In this document: in pieces, positions 1 to 7,122 of the stretch
Layout: each line of letters starts with the position of its first letter
Numbering within the stretch: the stretch's first letter is position 1
Source: an uncultured Saprospiraceae bacterium
Lineage (GTDB): Bacteria; Bacteroidota; Bacteroidia; Chitinophagales; Saprospiraceae
Direction: 5' to 3'
DNA: 23,139 bases
NCBI GenBank assembly: GCA_937926205.1
Contig: CALEYL010000063.1
Coordinates: 1 to 23,139 of the forward strand
Translations under genes and position numbers: made by a program
The notes under the pieces: model-generated
Databases searched by the model: none
What the model saw: only the letters and a program-made list of their open reading frames with translations
Told to the model about the DNA's origin: nothing

Positions 1-80
1 AGTAGATGGGATGTACATTGTAGCCAGTCGATAAAGAGTACTGTACCATGATCCAAGGCAAGGGTAATTTCTAACAAAAA

Positions 81-114
81 CTTGTGTATAAACCGTAGCC
101 CGCCAGGGAGTCTG
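81..114 (+). repeat. Dispersed repeat, copy A (partial)
   Basis: Shares the core TGTGTAAACCGTAGCCC (here TGTGTATAAACCGTAGCCC) and the following GGGAxTCTG with the copies at 222-276, 311-377 and 23072-23139. The AT-rich half that ends in TTGAAAATCA in other copies is not recognisable next to it, although a loose TTGAAAATCA occurs nearby around 155. Confidence 0.5.
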
Positions 115-221
115 CAACAGCGCGACAGTTGCTCATCGATAGCTCGATAGATAATTGAAAATCAGTATTTTGAACCAAAGATAATCAGCCTGCAAAACCA
201 ACTGCACTTTGTATGACGTCG

Positions 222-276
222 CAGATTCCCTGCGGGCTATGGTTTACACACATCTTGGCAACTTATTGATTTTCAA
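222..276 (-). repeat. Dispersed repeat, copy B
   Basis: On the plus strand it reads CCCTGCGGGCTATGGTTTACACACA and ends TTGATTTTCAA, the same two ends as the copy at 23072-23139. The middle is about 12 bp shorter. It faces copy C head to head. The inner ends form a perfect 11-bp inverted repeat (268-278 with 309-319), so a single strand of this region could fold into a long hairpin. Confidence 0.6.
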
Positions 277-310
277 TGGTTTGTAAATTATACCGTAAAA
301 AAGTAATTCA

Positions 311-377
311 TTGAAAATCAAATACTTACAGAACGAATTGTCGACTTGTGTGTAAACCGTAGCCCTGCGGGAATGAC
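311..377 (+). repeat. Dispersed repeat, copy C
   Basis: Its reverse complement matches 23072-23139 at about 60 of 67 positions with one single-base gap. It starts TTGAAAATCAAAT, contains CTTGTGTGTAAACC and ends GCGGGAATGAC. It carries no open reading frame of its own. The unit resembles a small non-autonomous element or an intergenic palindromic repeat; which of these is not decidable here. Confidence 0.7.
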
Positions 378-522
378 ACCCCTGCTGGGACTGGCATCCA
401 ATAATGCGATATGCATAGCCAACGCTCGCTGGTAAAGCGGGAGAGCAAAAGGCAAATTGGGGATTGCATATGATCATCATTTGAGCTTGCCTATTTGCCT
501 ATTTGCAAACTTGCCAACTTCC

Positions 523-1188
523 TCATTTCCCCACCGAGCGATTCACCAATTCCAGTACGGCTAAAGAGAGGAAAAGCGTCTCTTCTTTATCGTTCAGATC
601 GGGGCGAACGAGTTCAAAAGCGCGTTGGCTGAGTTCTTTTTTGGCTTCGGGCAGCGGCTTGAGCAGGTTGCCGACTTCGCGATCTTCCACCAGAACCGGC
701 AACAATTTGTCGTGATCCCGATTGATGCGGGCCACCATGCGATTCCGGGCGTCATACAGTACGCCATTTTCTTTCAAAGTGCCGGCATGCTTCTGGTCCA
801 CAACCAGCACCACTTCTCCTTTTTTGATCCGGTAAACAAATTCGTGCTCAGCAGAGCGCGCATACAGAATTGCGTTCAGCTTTGCAGAAGGATAGCGCTT
901 GTAGTTGTATGCCACCAAAGGTTCGTGGTAAATGGTGGTAAACACGCCTTTGGCCGAAATGCCGGCTTTCTTTTTCAGTGCGGCATTGATCTGGCTTTGG
1001 GAAAACAGTTCCAGTTCCTCCTTACTGATTGGAAGAAGGTCCTTCGTCAAAGGTTCCAGTTCCGCTTTCATTTTTTTTATGTCGGCGTCAATTTGTTTGT
1101 CTCCGGGTTGTACGGCGCTGAATATTTTCAACAACAACATACCAACCGTAACGACGGCAATTAAGGAAACAATCAGTAAGAAAGTCAT
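523..1188 (-). CDS. Membrane-anchored protein of unknown function
   Basis: About 221 aa from the ATG at 1188. The first ~22 residues after the start (MTFLLIVSLIAVVTVGMLLL) form one membrane segment. The remainder is soluble, charged and rich in Lys/Glu, with no motif I recognise. The reading frame can be extended to a TTG at 1230, which would overlap the stop of the upstream gene as TTGA. I prefer the ATG because it puts the hydrophobic segment at the N terminus and because a TAnnTTTG-type box (TACCTTTG) lies just upstream of it. A coupled TTG start cannot be excluded. It is the last gene of a probable two-gene unit with the SH3-like lipoprotein. Function unknown. Confidence 0.7.
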   Translation of the reverse strand: MTFLLIVSLIAVVTVGMLLLKIFSAVQPGDKQIDADIKKMKAELEPLTKDLLPISKEELELFSQSQINAALKKKAGISAKGVFTTIYHEPLVAYNYKRYPSAKLNAILYARSAEHEFVYRIKKGEVVLVVDQKHAGTLKENGVLYDARNRMVARINRDHDKLLPVLVEDREVGNLLKPLPEAKKELSQRAFELVRPDLNDKEETLFLSLAVLELVNRSVGK

Positions 1189-1205
1189 GTGAAAGCTGTT
1201 TTTTA

Positions 1206-1213
1206 CAAAGGTA
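1206..1213 (-). promoter_or_regulatory. Possible -7 box (TACCTTTG)
   Basis: On the minus strand TACCTTTG matches the Bacteroidota -7 consensus TAnnTTTG. It lies 17 bp upstream of the ATG at 1188. No clear -33 TTG was seen at the right distance, and the box lies at the junction with the upstream coding region, so it may be a chance match. Confidence 0.3.
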
Positions 1214-1226
1214 GCGCCAGTTTTGC

Positions 1227-2297
1227 TCAATTTTCAATTCCTGTGCCCAAACCCGTTTTAATTCCGTGTGCCCCGGGATCTTCAAAGTGCGTCCGCCGGG
1301 TGCTGAGCGCAATTCGGTCAGCATCATCCAGGATTTCAAAGTTGCGCGCCAAAATCGAATCCAGTTCGCGCATGATCTTATCCGGCTGCTCCCAGTATTC
1401 AACACCTTCCTGCGTCATATCGTTGATTATTTCTGCCTTCATACGCAGGATTTCCGACCGAAAGGGGGTATTTGTCGCGCAAAGTCGGTTTGCAGTCTCC
1501 AAAAGGCGCAGGTGGATCCCTCTACCCAACAGACTGCTTCCGCCATAATCCCAGGTTTGCATGAACCAGGCCGGGTAAAAGTATTCGATGCTGTCTTCTG
1601 GAAAATTCTGCACGCAAAATTGAAAAAAGGCATCGTCCTCTTTTTCCGGGGTTTGCCCTGCTTTATGGAGCCACTGCCTGTAATCGGCAAACAAATAATA
1701 CGCCGTACCCTCTGCAACCAACTGTGGTTCGAATGCCGGGAGCAAGGTTTTCACCCAAAACAAATCTGGGGGCGGGGAAATACCATCCCCTTCCGGCAAT
1801 ATCCTTACCAGGCTGTCGCGCAAGGATCTGCTTTTCAGGTAGACTTCGGCCAGAGCGCCCTGGTTTGCAGCATTTTCAAATGCCCGGCTCCATTGGCTGG
1901 CCTGCTGAAACATTGCTTTCCCGAGCATGGCCTGAAGTCGCTTGCGGCTGAGCTGAATCGTGTCGCTGCCGAAATCAAGCGCCGCAGCATATACCCAGCC
2001 CGACTGGCCATCAACGGATGCAACCTTCAGCCAGGGTTCGTAATGGGACTCTCCCTGAATGGTAAGTTGCGTCATAAAGTCACTTACGTCTCCTAAATCG
2101 CGCAGCATCGCGCCTTTTTCGAGTTCCTGAAGAACTTTCCCGTTTTCTCCGGGCGATTCACGCAGGGGCGTTTGCGCTGCTTTAACAGCGAAAGACATGG
2201 CCTTAGCGGCAGTTTCGCTTTGTGAAGATTCGTTTCTGCAGGCTGCCAGTGCCAGGAGCAAACACAGTAAAAAAACCGGTTTTGAAATTGCAGACAT
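1227..2297 (-). CDS. Lipoprotein with SH3-like domain
   Basis: 356 aa from the ATG at 2297; an upstream TTG at 2324 would extend it by nine residues but would spoil the signal peptide. MSAISKPVFLLCLLLALAAC is a lipoprotein signal with the lipobox cysteine at residue 20, so the protein should be anchored in a membrane facing the periplasm or outside. Residues ~40-110 (TPLRESPGENGKVLQELEKG, then PWLKV and GWVYAAAL) have the pattern of a bacterial SH3 domain. The C-terminal ~240 residues are rich in Trp, Phe and Tyr and look helical; I do not recognise them. It is encoded downstream of rpoD behind a terminator, so it may have its own promoter. Its stop overlaps the potential TTG start of the next gene. 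Confidence 0.8.
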   Translation of the reverse strand: MSAISKPVFLLCLLLALAACRNESSQSETAAKAMSFAVKAAQTPLRESPGENGKVLQELEKGAMLRDLGDVSDFMTQLTIQGESHYEPWLKVASVDGQSGWVYAAALDFGSDTIQLSRKRLQAMLGKAMFQQASQWSRAFENAANQGALAEVYLKSRSLRDSLVRILPEGDGISPPPDLFWVKTLLPAFEPQLVAEGTAYYLFADYRQWLHKAGQTPEKEDDAFFQFCVQNFPEDSIEYFYPAWFMQTWDYGGSSLLGRGIHLRLLETANRLCATNTPFRSEILRMKAEIINDMTQEGVEYWEQPDKIMRELDSILARNFEILDDADRIALSTRRTHFEDPGAHGIKTGLGTGIEN

Positions 2298-2322
2298 TGG
2301 ATACGTGGATTGATTAAAAGTC

Positions 2323-2358
2323 AAGTGGTTTTGAAGTTCGGGAACCTCAAAACCACTT
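2323..2358 (-). terminator. Terminator after rpoD
   Basis: A 12-bp perfect inverted repeat (AAGTGGTTTTGA / TCAAAACCACTT) lies 31 bp past the rpoD stop. It is followed on the minus strand by GACTTTTAATC, a short T-rich stretch. The other side also has TTTT, so it could act in both directions. Confidence 0.7.
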
Positions 2359-2389
2359 TTATGCTGCCTTTCGGCGATAGACCTTGCGC

Positions 2390-3256
2390 TTAGCCCAGAT
2401 AGGAGCGCAAAGCGTTTTTGTTGTAAGATTTGCGGAGACGGCGGATGGCGCGTTCCTTGATCTGGCGAACCCGCTCGCGCGTTAGTCCGTATTGCTCGCC
2501 GATTTCTTCCAGCGTAAGCGGCTGGGAGCCATTCAGGCCATAATAAGCCGACAGCACCTGTACTTCTCTTGGCGCCAGAATGGACAAGCCCTGCTGAACT
2601 TCTTCTTTGAGCGATTCTTCCATCAGCGAATCATCCGGACTCAGATTAAGGTTGCTTGGAATGACGTCGAGCATGGTTGAATCGCCTTCTTCCCCGCTGA
2701 TGGGTGCGTCGACAGAAAGGTGGCGGTTCGTATTTTTCAGCATATTCGACACTTCCTTCGGCGTCATATCCAGAATTTCGGCCAGTTCTTCATTGGTCGG
2801 ATCCCGTTCAAACTCCTGCATGAAGGAGATGAATGCTTCATTGACTTTGTTATAAGAACCCACCTTGTTCAGCGGCAGGCGTACAATCCGCGAATGTTCA
2901 ACGATGGCCTGGAGAATGGACTGGCGAATCCACCAAACGGCGTAAGAAATGAATTTAAACCCTTTTGTTTCGTCAAATCGCTTAGCAGCCTTAATGAGGC
3001 CGACATTACCTTCGTTGATGAGGTCACTGAGAGAAAGTCCCTGATTCTGGTACTGCTTGGCTACAGAAACAACAAAACGGAGGTTGGATTTTGTCATCGT
3101 CTCCAGCGCATCCTGCTCACCCTCGCGGATACGGCGCGCCAGGGAGGCTTCCTGATCAGCCGACAGCATCGGGATTTTACCGATGTCGTTCAGATACTTA
3201 TCCAGCGCGAGGCTCTCCCGCGTGGTGATCTTATTGGTAATCTTTAACTGGCGCAT
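2390..3256 (-). CDS. rpoD: Primary sigma factor RpoD/SigA
   Basis: 288 aa from the ATG at 3256, the MRQLKIT start that is standard for Bacteroidota; a TTG two codons upstream is less likely. It directs RNA polymerase to housekeeping promoters. Region 1.2 is at ~residues 12-45 (ALDKYLNDIGKIPMLSADQE). Region 2 is at ~60-130, with RFVVSVAKQYQNQGLSLSDL, GFKFISYAVWWIRQSI and the -10 recognition helix. Region 3 follows at ~140-210. Region 4 is at the C terminus, with the helix-turn-helix LTLEEIGEQYGLTRERVRQI. It lacks the long N-terminal region 1.1 of proteobacterial RpoD, which is normal in this phylum. It stands alone between its own promoter and a terminator. Confidence 0.97.
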   Translation of the reverse strand: MRQLKITNKITTRESLALDKYLNDIGKIPMLSADQEASLARRIREGEQDALETMTKSNLRFVVSVAKQYQNQGLSLSDLINEGNVGLIKAAKRFDETKGFKFISYAVWWIRQSILQAIVEHSRIVRLPLNKVGSYNKVNEAFISFMQEFERDPTNEELAEILDMTPKEVSNMLKNTNRHLSVDAPISGEEGDSTMLDVIPSNLNLSPDDSLMEESLKEEVQQGLSILAPREVQVLSAYYGLNGSQPLTLEEIGEQYGLTRERVRQIKERAIRRLRKSYNKNALRSYLG

Positions 3257-3286
3257 ACACAATAGGGAATTTGAGAATCGATATCA

Positions 3287-3294
3287 CAAAATTA
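3287..3294 (-). promoter_or_regulatory. Probable rpoD -7 box (TAATTTTG)
   Basis: TAATTTTG on the minus strand matches TAnnTTTG exactly and lies about 30 bp before the rpoD ATG. The -33 element is not obvious. Farther upstream is an A/T-rich stretch (3310-3350). Confidence 0.5.
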
Positions 3295-3412
3295 GACACC
3301 TAAAATACACGTTCACTTTAAAAAAAAGTTGCCCCAAAGGGTAAAAAAAATGAAAGTTGTCTCAATAGCATATACAATTTCGGCGTACAAAAGGTTTCCG
3401 CCACAAAATAAA

Positions 3413-3449
3413 AACGCCTGATCTCCATAGCTTTCAGAGATCAGGCGTT
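3413..3449 (-). terminator. Terminator after pnp
   Basis: A 13-bp perfect stem (AACGCCTGATCTC / GAGATCAGGCGTT) with an 11-nt loop lies 32 bp after the pnp stop. On the minus strand it is followed by TTTTATTTTG. This is a canonical intrinsic terminator. Confidence 0.9.
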
Positions 3450-3481
3450 AAGATACGCATTTTATAACAAGATGCTAATCC

Positions 3482-5656
3482 TTATTCTTCATTACGATCG
3501 TTCCTGTCGTCGCGCGAGTTGCCGCCGCCGCGTTGCGGAGCAGGCAGGATGGCCTTACGGGAAAGGCGCAATTTGCCCGTTTTTTTATCCAGCTCGATGA
3601 GTTTAAACTTCACCTCATCGCCTTCTTTGAAGACATCCTCTACATTGTCAATGCGGGAGTGCGACATCTCAGAGACGTGGAGCAAACCACTCTTACCGGC
3701 AAAATCAACAAAAACGCCATAAGGCATCACCGTTTTTACAATCCCGGTATAGACTTCGCCGATAACCGGAACAAAAGTGATGCGGCGAATGCGGTCGAGG
3801 GCAGCTTCAATGGAAGCTTTGTCAGAGCTGGCAATGTTGACCACGCCTTTATCCCCAACTTCAGTAATGTTGATGATGGTGCCTGTTTCAGCCTGCATCT
3901 CCTGAATGACTTTACCGCCAGGCCCGATTACTGCGCCGATGAAGGATTTGTCAATGATTAGTTCTACGATGCGTGGGGCATGCGGTTTGTAATCTTCGCG
4001 GGGTGCAGCCAGCGTTTCGCTCATCTTATCGAGGATGTGCAAACGTCCCTGGCGTGCCTGGTCGAGGGCTTTTTCGAGCAGCTCGTACGGCAAACCATCG
4101 ATTTTGATGTCCATCTGACAGCCCGTAATGCCTTTCTTTGTGCCCGTTACCTTGAAGTCCATATCTCCCAGCGCGTCTTCGTCTCCGAGGATATCGGATA
4201 AGATGGCCGTGCGCTTTCCATCGGAAATCATCCCCATGGCGATACCGGAAACCGGCGCTTTAAGTTGTATTCCGCCATCCATCAACGCCAGCGTGCCTGC
4301 GCAAACCGTTGCCATGGAAGAAGAACCGTTTGACTCCAGAATATCGGATACAATACGAATGGTATAAGGGGTGTTATCGGGCAATACCTGACGCAATGAG
4401 CGGCCTGCCAGGTTTGCGTGGCCAACCTCACGACGGCCGGGGCCGCGCTGTGGTTTCACCTCACCTACCGAAAAGCCGGGGAAATTGTAGTGCAGGATGA
4501 ATTTATCATAATAGTTGGACAACGCATTGTCCATCATAGCTTCGTCGTTTTTGGTTCCCAGCGTGAGCGAGGTGAGACTCTGCGTTTCTCCACGGGTAAA
4601 GATGGCGGAGCCGTGTGTGGAAGGCAGGTAGTCTACTTCACACCAGATTGGTCGGATTTCATCGAGTTTCCGGCCATCCAGACGGATGCTCTCGTCCAGC
4701 ACCATTTTTCGCACCACGTCTTTTTTCAGCTTATCGAAGTAAGTTTCGATGAATTTGCCGTTCTCTTTGACATAATCTTCGCCTTTTTCTTCTGTCAGCG
4801 CGGCAACCATTTTGGCTTTAACTTCTTTAAAGCTGGTGCTGCGGGTATGTTTATCCAAATGAGCGCGGGCAATCGAAAGCAATTCGTCGCGGTAGGTTTC
4901 CGCTTTTGCCTTAATCTCTTCGTTTTCCGGCAGAGGCGCTACTTCGCGCTTGATCAGCGCTTTATCGCCAACCAGTTTTGCCAGAGCTATTTGTGCTTCA
5001 CATTGTACTTTAATGGCTTCGTGGGCGATTTTGATTGCTTCCACCAGGTCTTTTTCCAGACACTCTTTCGCTTCGCCTTCCACCATCATCACATCCTGCA
5101 TGGTAGCGGCGACAATGATGTCCAGGTCGGCAGAAGCCATTGCGGTGGTACTTGGGTTGACGACAAATTTGCCATCAATGCGGGCCACGCGTACTTCGGA
5201 AATTGGGCCTGCAAAAGGAATATCGGAAACCATCATCGCGGCAGAAGCAGCCAGGGCTGCAAATGCATCGGGCTGGGTCTCTTTATCTGCAGAGATCAGG
5301 TTGATGATGATCTGGGTTTCGTTCATGTATCCGTCGGGGAAAAGCGGGCGAATGGCCCTGTCCACCAGACGGGAAATGAGAATTTCGTAATCAGAAAGTC
5401 TGGTTTCTCTTCTGAAGAAGTTTCCGGGAATGCGGCCTGCTGCTGCAAATTTCTCCTGATAATCAACAGATAAAGGGAAAAAGCTTTGCCCTTCTTTTGC
5501 CTCTGTCGCCGATACAGCAACTGCAAAAATCATGGTATTTCCGCAACGAACAACGACCGAACCATCTGCCTGCGCAGCTAATTTGCCTGTTTCTATGGTC
5601 ACTTCCCGGCCATCCGGTAAATTAAAAGAAGTAGAAATTGGAATCTGTAGTCCCAT
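3482..5656 (-). CDS. pnp: Polyribonucleotide nucleotidyltransferase (PNPase)
   Basis: 724 aa, the usual length. The enzyme degrades RNA 3' to 5' using phosphate and releases nucleoside diphosphates, as a trimer in the cytoplasm, often with an RNA helicase. Two RNase PH-like domains are visible (about residues 10-145, and 325-545 with FTRGETQ and GPGRREVGHANLAGRSL), separated by a helical linker. A KH domain at ~563-625 has the GxxG loop IGPGGK, and an S1 domain at ~632-700 contains VYTGIVKTVMPYGVFVDF. The tail is short, rich in Arg, Asp and Asn. The gene follows rpsO, the arrangement widely conserved in bacteria, with a strong hairpin between them that probably sets the relative expression of the two. 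Confidence 0.98.
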   Translation of the reverse strand: MGLQIPISTSFNLPDGREVTIETGKLAAQADGSVVVRCGNTMIFAVAVSATEAKEGQSFFPLSVDYQEKFAAAGRIPGNFFRRETRLSDYEILISRLVDRAIRPLFPDGYMNETQIIINLISADKETQPDAFAALAASAAMMVSDIPFAGPISEVRVARIDGKFVVNPSTTAMASADLDIIVAATMQDVMMVEGEAKECLEKDLVEAIKIAHEAIKVQCEAQIALAKLVGDKALIKREVAPLPENEEIKAKAETYRDELLSIARAHLDKHTRSTSFKEVKAKMVAALTEEKGEDYVKENGKFIETYFDKLKKDVVRKMVLDESIRLDGRKLDEIRPIWCEVDYLPSTHGSAIFTRGETQSLTSLTLGTKNDEAMMDNALSNYYDKFILHYNFPGFSVGEVKPQRGPGRREVGHANLAGRSLRQVLPDNTPYTIRIVSDILESNGSSSMATVCAGTLALMDGGIQLKAPVSGIAMGMISDGKRTAILSDILGDEDALGDMDFKVTGTKKGITGCQMDIKIDGLPYELLEKALDQARQGRLHILDKMSETLAAPREDYKPHAPRIVELIIDKSFIGAVIGPGGKVIQEMQAETGTIINITEVGDKGVVNIASSDKASIEAALDRIRRITFVPVIGEVYTGIVKTVMPYGVFVDFAGKSGLLHVSEMSHSRIDNVEDVFKEGDEVKFKLIELDKKTGKLRLSRKAILPAPQRGGGNSRDDRNDRNEE

Positions 5657-5799
5657 GGGTAGGTAATACTTGAATTGTGATGATCAATAAACGCTTTTTT
5701 TTCCGCTGTGTTCTTAGTTCTTTGTGTCGTTCCGGTGAGGGTTAATGTTCCGGTTAGCAAATTGGAAAGGCCTGAGAATTGCAGATTTGAATAAAACAA

Positions 5800-5829
5800 C
5801 AAGGAAGCATTGTTGTCAATGCTTCCTTG
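5800..5829 (-). terminator. Hairpin terminator/attenuator between rpsO and pnp
   Basis: A perfect 13-bp stem (CAAGGAAGCATTG / CAATGCTTCCTTG) with a 4-nt loop starts 7 bp after the rpsO stop. On the minus strand it is followed by TTGTTTTATTC. It should end most rpsO transcripts, with pnp reached by read-through or from its own promoter in 5657-5799. Confidence 0.85.
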
Positions 5830-5836
5830 CGGTGTT

Positions 5837-6112
5837 TTACTTACGAATGCCTAATTTTTCAATCAGGGCGCGGTATTTGCTAAGATCTTTTTTCGATAAA
5901 TAATTGAGCAGTTGCTTCCGCTGACCAACCAGTGCCAGCAAAGCGCGGCGGCAGGAGTGGTCTTTCTGGTTTTTAAGCAGGTGCTCAGACAATTTTTCGA
6001 TGCGGTAGGTAATGAGCGCAATCTGCGCTTCGGTTGAACCTGTGTTTTTTGCAGAGCCACCATGTTCTGTGATGATGCTTGCAATTTTTTCTTTCGTTAA
6101 ATAAACTGCCAT
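5837..6112 (-). CDS. rpsO: 30S ribosomal protein S15
   Basis: 91 aa, close to the usual 89 aa. S15 binds 16S rRNA at the junction of helices 20-22 and helps assemble the platform of the small subunit. The sequence is typical: GSTEAQIALITYRIEKLSEH at ~residues 25-44 and the C-terminal RRALLALVGQRKQLLNYL. The start MAVYLTKEK fits the family. It is first in the rpsO-pnp pair and has a good promoter upstream. The short leader may be a site for S15 autoregulation. Confidence 0.98.
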   Translation of the reverse strand: MAVYLTKEKIASIITEHGGSAKNTGSTEAQIALITYRIEKLSEHLLKNQKDHSCRRALLALVGQRKQLLNYLSKKDLSKYRALIEKLGIRK

Positions 6113-6161
6113 TGTTGTGTTTTTAACCGTTAGTGATCACTGAAATCAGTTACAGCGGGCG

Positions 6162-6191
6162 CAAAGATATGGTTTTGCGCGTGGAATACAA
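6162..6191 (-). promoter_or_regulatory. rpsO promoter
   Basis: On the minus strand TTG (6189-6191), 19 bp, then TATCTTTG (6162-6169). This matches the Bacteroidota TTG-N19-TAnnTTTG pattern. The leader from there to the ATG at 6112 is about 40 nt and contains CTGATTTCAG and the palindrome GTGATCAC, which could form alternative hairpins. Confidence 0.75.
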
Positions 6192-6221
6192 GAAGTTGGG
6201 GGAATATTTTATTTGGAAAAC

Positions 6222-6290
6222 GGTGGACGGTGGACGGTGGACGGTGGACGGGCCCGTCTACCATCTACCGTCCACCCTCTACCGTCCCTC
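6222..6290. repeat. Inverted array of heptamers
   Basis: Four perfect tandem copies of GGTGGAC (6222-6249) are followed by a GGGCCC centre and then five heptamers in the opposite sense (GTCTACC, ATCTACC, GTCCACC, CTCTACC, GTCCCTC; 6256-6290). The two arms can pair, with several G-T pairs and a few mismatches, giving a hairpin more than 25 bp long. It lies between the etfA relic and the rpsO promoter, so it could also act as a transcription barrier. Confidence 0.85.
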
Positions 6291-6354
6291 TAATGCTGCT
6301 CCTTGAATTTACGGAAAGCCTCCGTCAACCGGGGCACCACTTCTAACAAGTCGC
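6291..6354 (-). pseudogene. Second copy of the etfA 3' end (relic)
   Basis: These 64 bases match the last 61 bases of the intact etfA (7124-7184) with three substitutions and one 3-bp insertion. Translated on the minus strand it reads SDLLEVVPRLTEAFRKFKEQH and a stop; the intact gene reads GDLFEVVPRLTEAFRKFKEH. Two of the three substitutions are synonymous, so the copy diverged as coding sequence. Similarity stops at the stop codon on one side and abruptly on the other. It lies on the far side of the HNH module. Confidence 0.8.
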
Positions 6355-6376
6355 TTGCCATATTTTAATCCGGAAG

Positions 6377-6787
6377 TCACGGGTACAAGGATATTGCGAT
6401 AAGTTGTTTGCGAAAGATAAGTCTATCCGGATCATTAAATCTAAAAATACGAGCAGTTGCTTCACCTATTGTAGTCTTTCCTTGAATAAAGCCATCATGA
6501 ATTTCAAAATGCTCATCCCAATTATCGTTCCTTGGGTTAAAAAACCTAACCAAATGCTCGTCGTCTTCTAAAAAAGTCCCTAAATCCGAGCCTTTATAGT
6601 AATTGCAATCAGGACATGCATAAGCTAAATTTTGCAGGGCAGACAATCCACCATGCTTACTGCTTTTAATGTGATCAACATGGAAAGTGTAAAATGAAAC
6701 AGCTTCACTTAAGCGGCAATACTCACATCGGAACAATGCGCGCTGGGCAACTTGCTTCTTAATTGCAGTAGAAACAGTCGCGCTCAT
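6377..6787 (-). CDS. HNH endonuclease
   Basis: 136 aa. A small free-standing HNH nuclease that should cut DNA with a divalent metal in a beta-beta-alpha fold. Visible motifs: a zinc-type CxxC at residues 21-24 (CEYC), the catalytic HVDHI at 36-40, the central Asn at 53 (LQNLA), and CPDCN with a following Lys at 58-65. The C-terminal ~60 residues may form a target-recognition part; I do not recognise them. The start overlaps the stop of the 79-aa gene by ATGA, so the two are probably translationally coupled. The pair lies between two copies of the etfA 3' end, which suggests an accessory origin. It could be a defence nuclease, a homing nuclease, or one half of a toxin-antitoxin-like pair. The sequence does not settle this. 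Confidence 0.9.
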   Translation of the reverse strand: MSATVSTAIKKQVAQRALFRCEYCRLSEAVSFYTFHVDHIKSSKHGGLSALQNLAYACPDCNYYKGSDLGTFLEDDEHLVRFFNPRNDNWDEHFEIHDGFIQGKTTIGEATARIFRFNDPDRLIFRKQLIAISLYP

Positions 6788-7023
6788 GCGGCTAATATAG
6801 TGATCGCCCGAGCTTTGGCAAGCCCAACTATTCGGTTAACGATCAGGTAATGCTCAACTTCACTTTTTTCTTCCTGCGATAATCCTGATTCCTTTTGTTT
6901 GTCCAAAAGAAAGTCCAAACGCTCCTGATTGGCCGGGGACGGCTTAAACCGCACCACCATTTCGGGATTCATCGTTGCCATAAAATTGGCGACTTCATCG
7001 TAAATACTGGCATTACTTTCCAT
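6784..7023 (-). CDS. Small protein coupled to HNH nuclease
   Basis: 79 aa, mostly helical by composition, with no domain I can name (middle part PSPANQERLDFLLDKQKESG, C-terminal HYLIVNRIVGLAKARA). It starts at the ATG at 7023, seven codons from a TATTTTTG promoter box, so the leader is very short. Its stop overlaps the nuclease start by 4 bp. Small genes like this are, from my memory of Bacteroidota and cyanobacterial genomes, often found just ahead of a stand-alone HNH gene. The order and coupling would suit an antitoxin, an inhibitor or a targeting subunit; this is inference. Confidence 0.8.
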   Translation of the reverse strand: MESNASIYDEVANFMATMNPEMVVRFKPSPANQERLDFLLDKQKESGLSQEEKSEVEHYLIVNRIVGLAKARAITILAA

Positions 7024-7036
7024 GGCAACTTTTTTA

Positions 7037-7044
7037 CAAAAATA
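7037..7044 (-). promoter_or_regulatory. Probable -7 box of the HNH module (TATTTTTG)
   Basis: TATTTTTG on the minus strand matches TAnnTTTG, 13 bp before the ATG at 7023. No good -33 box. The transcript would have a leader of only about 5-8 nt, or be essentially leaderless. Confidence 0.45.
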
Positions 7045-7122
7045 CGCTTTTTAGGCAAAAAACATCCCTTTTATACCTCATGCAATAAGCATAGAAACCG
7101 TATTTTTTATGCTGATAGCTCC

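Larger units (their letters stand above)
1..522. other. Gene-free stretch with dispersed repeats
   Basis: I see no convincing gene here. The one ORF on the minus strand (244-480) overlaps the repeat copies and has no recognisable domain. The stretch holds three copies of a dispersed repeat (annotated separately). Two of them face each other and form a large imperfect inverted repeat. Near 484-515 there is a run of short repeats of the type GCCTATTT just downstream of the last gene. No terminator with a clear T tract is seen for that gene. Confidence 0.6.

Noticed and set aside
244..274. TTACACACAT in the dispersed repeat as a fifth AraC operator
   Set aside because: The second half-site is missing at 21 bp, there is no -7 box at 26 bp, and the match is part of the repeat core TGTGTGTAAACC. 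The same applies to the copy at 23072-23139.
244..480. 78-aa minus-strand ORF
   Set aside because: It overlaps two copies of the dispersed repeat, its translation has no domain or compositional sign of a real protein, and it lacks a promoter or ribosome binding site.
4418..5473. 351-aa plus-strand ORF antisense to pnp
   Set aside because: It is a shadow of the conserved pnp frame, with Cys/Phe/His-rich composition typical of antisense frames and no domain.
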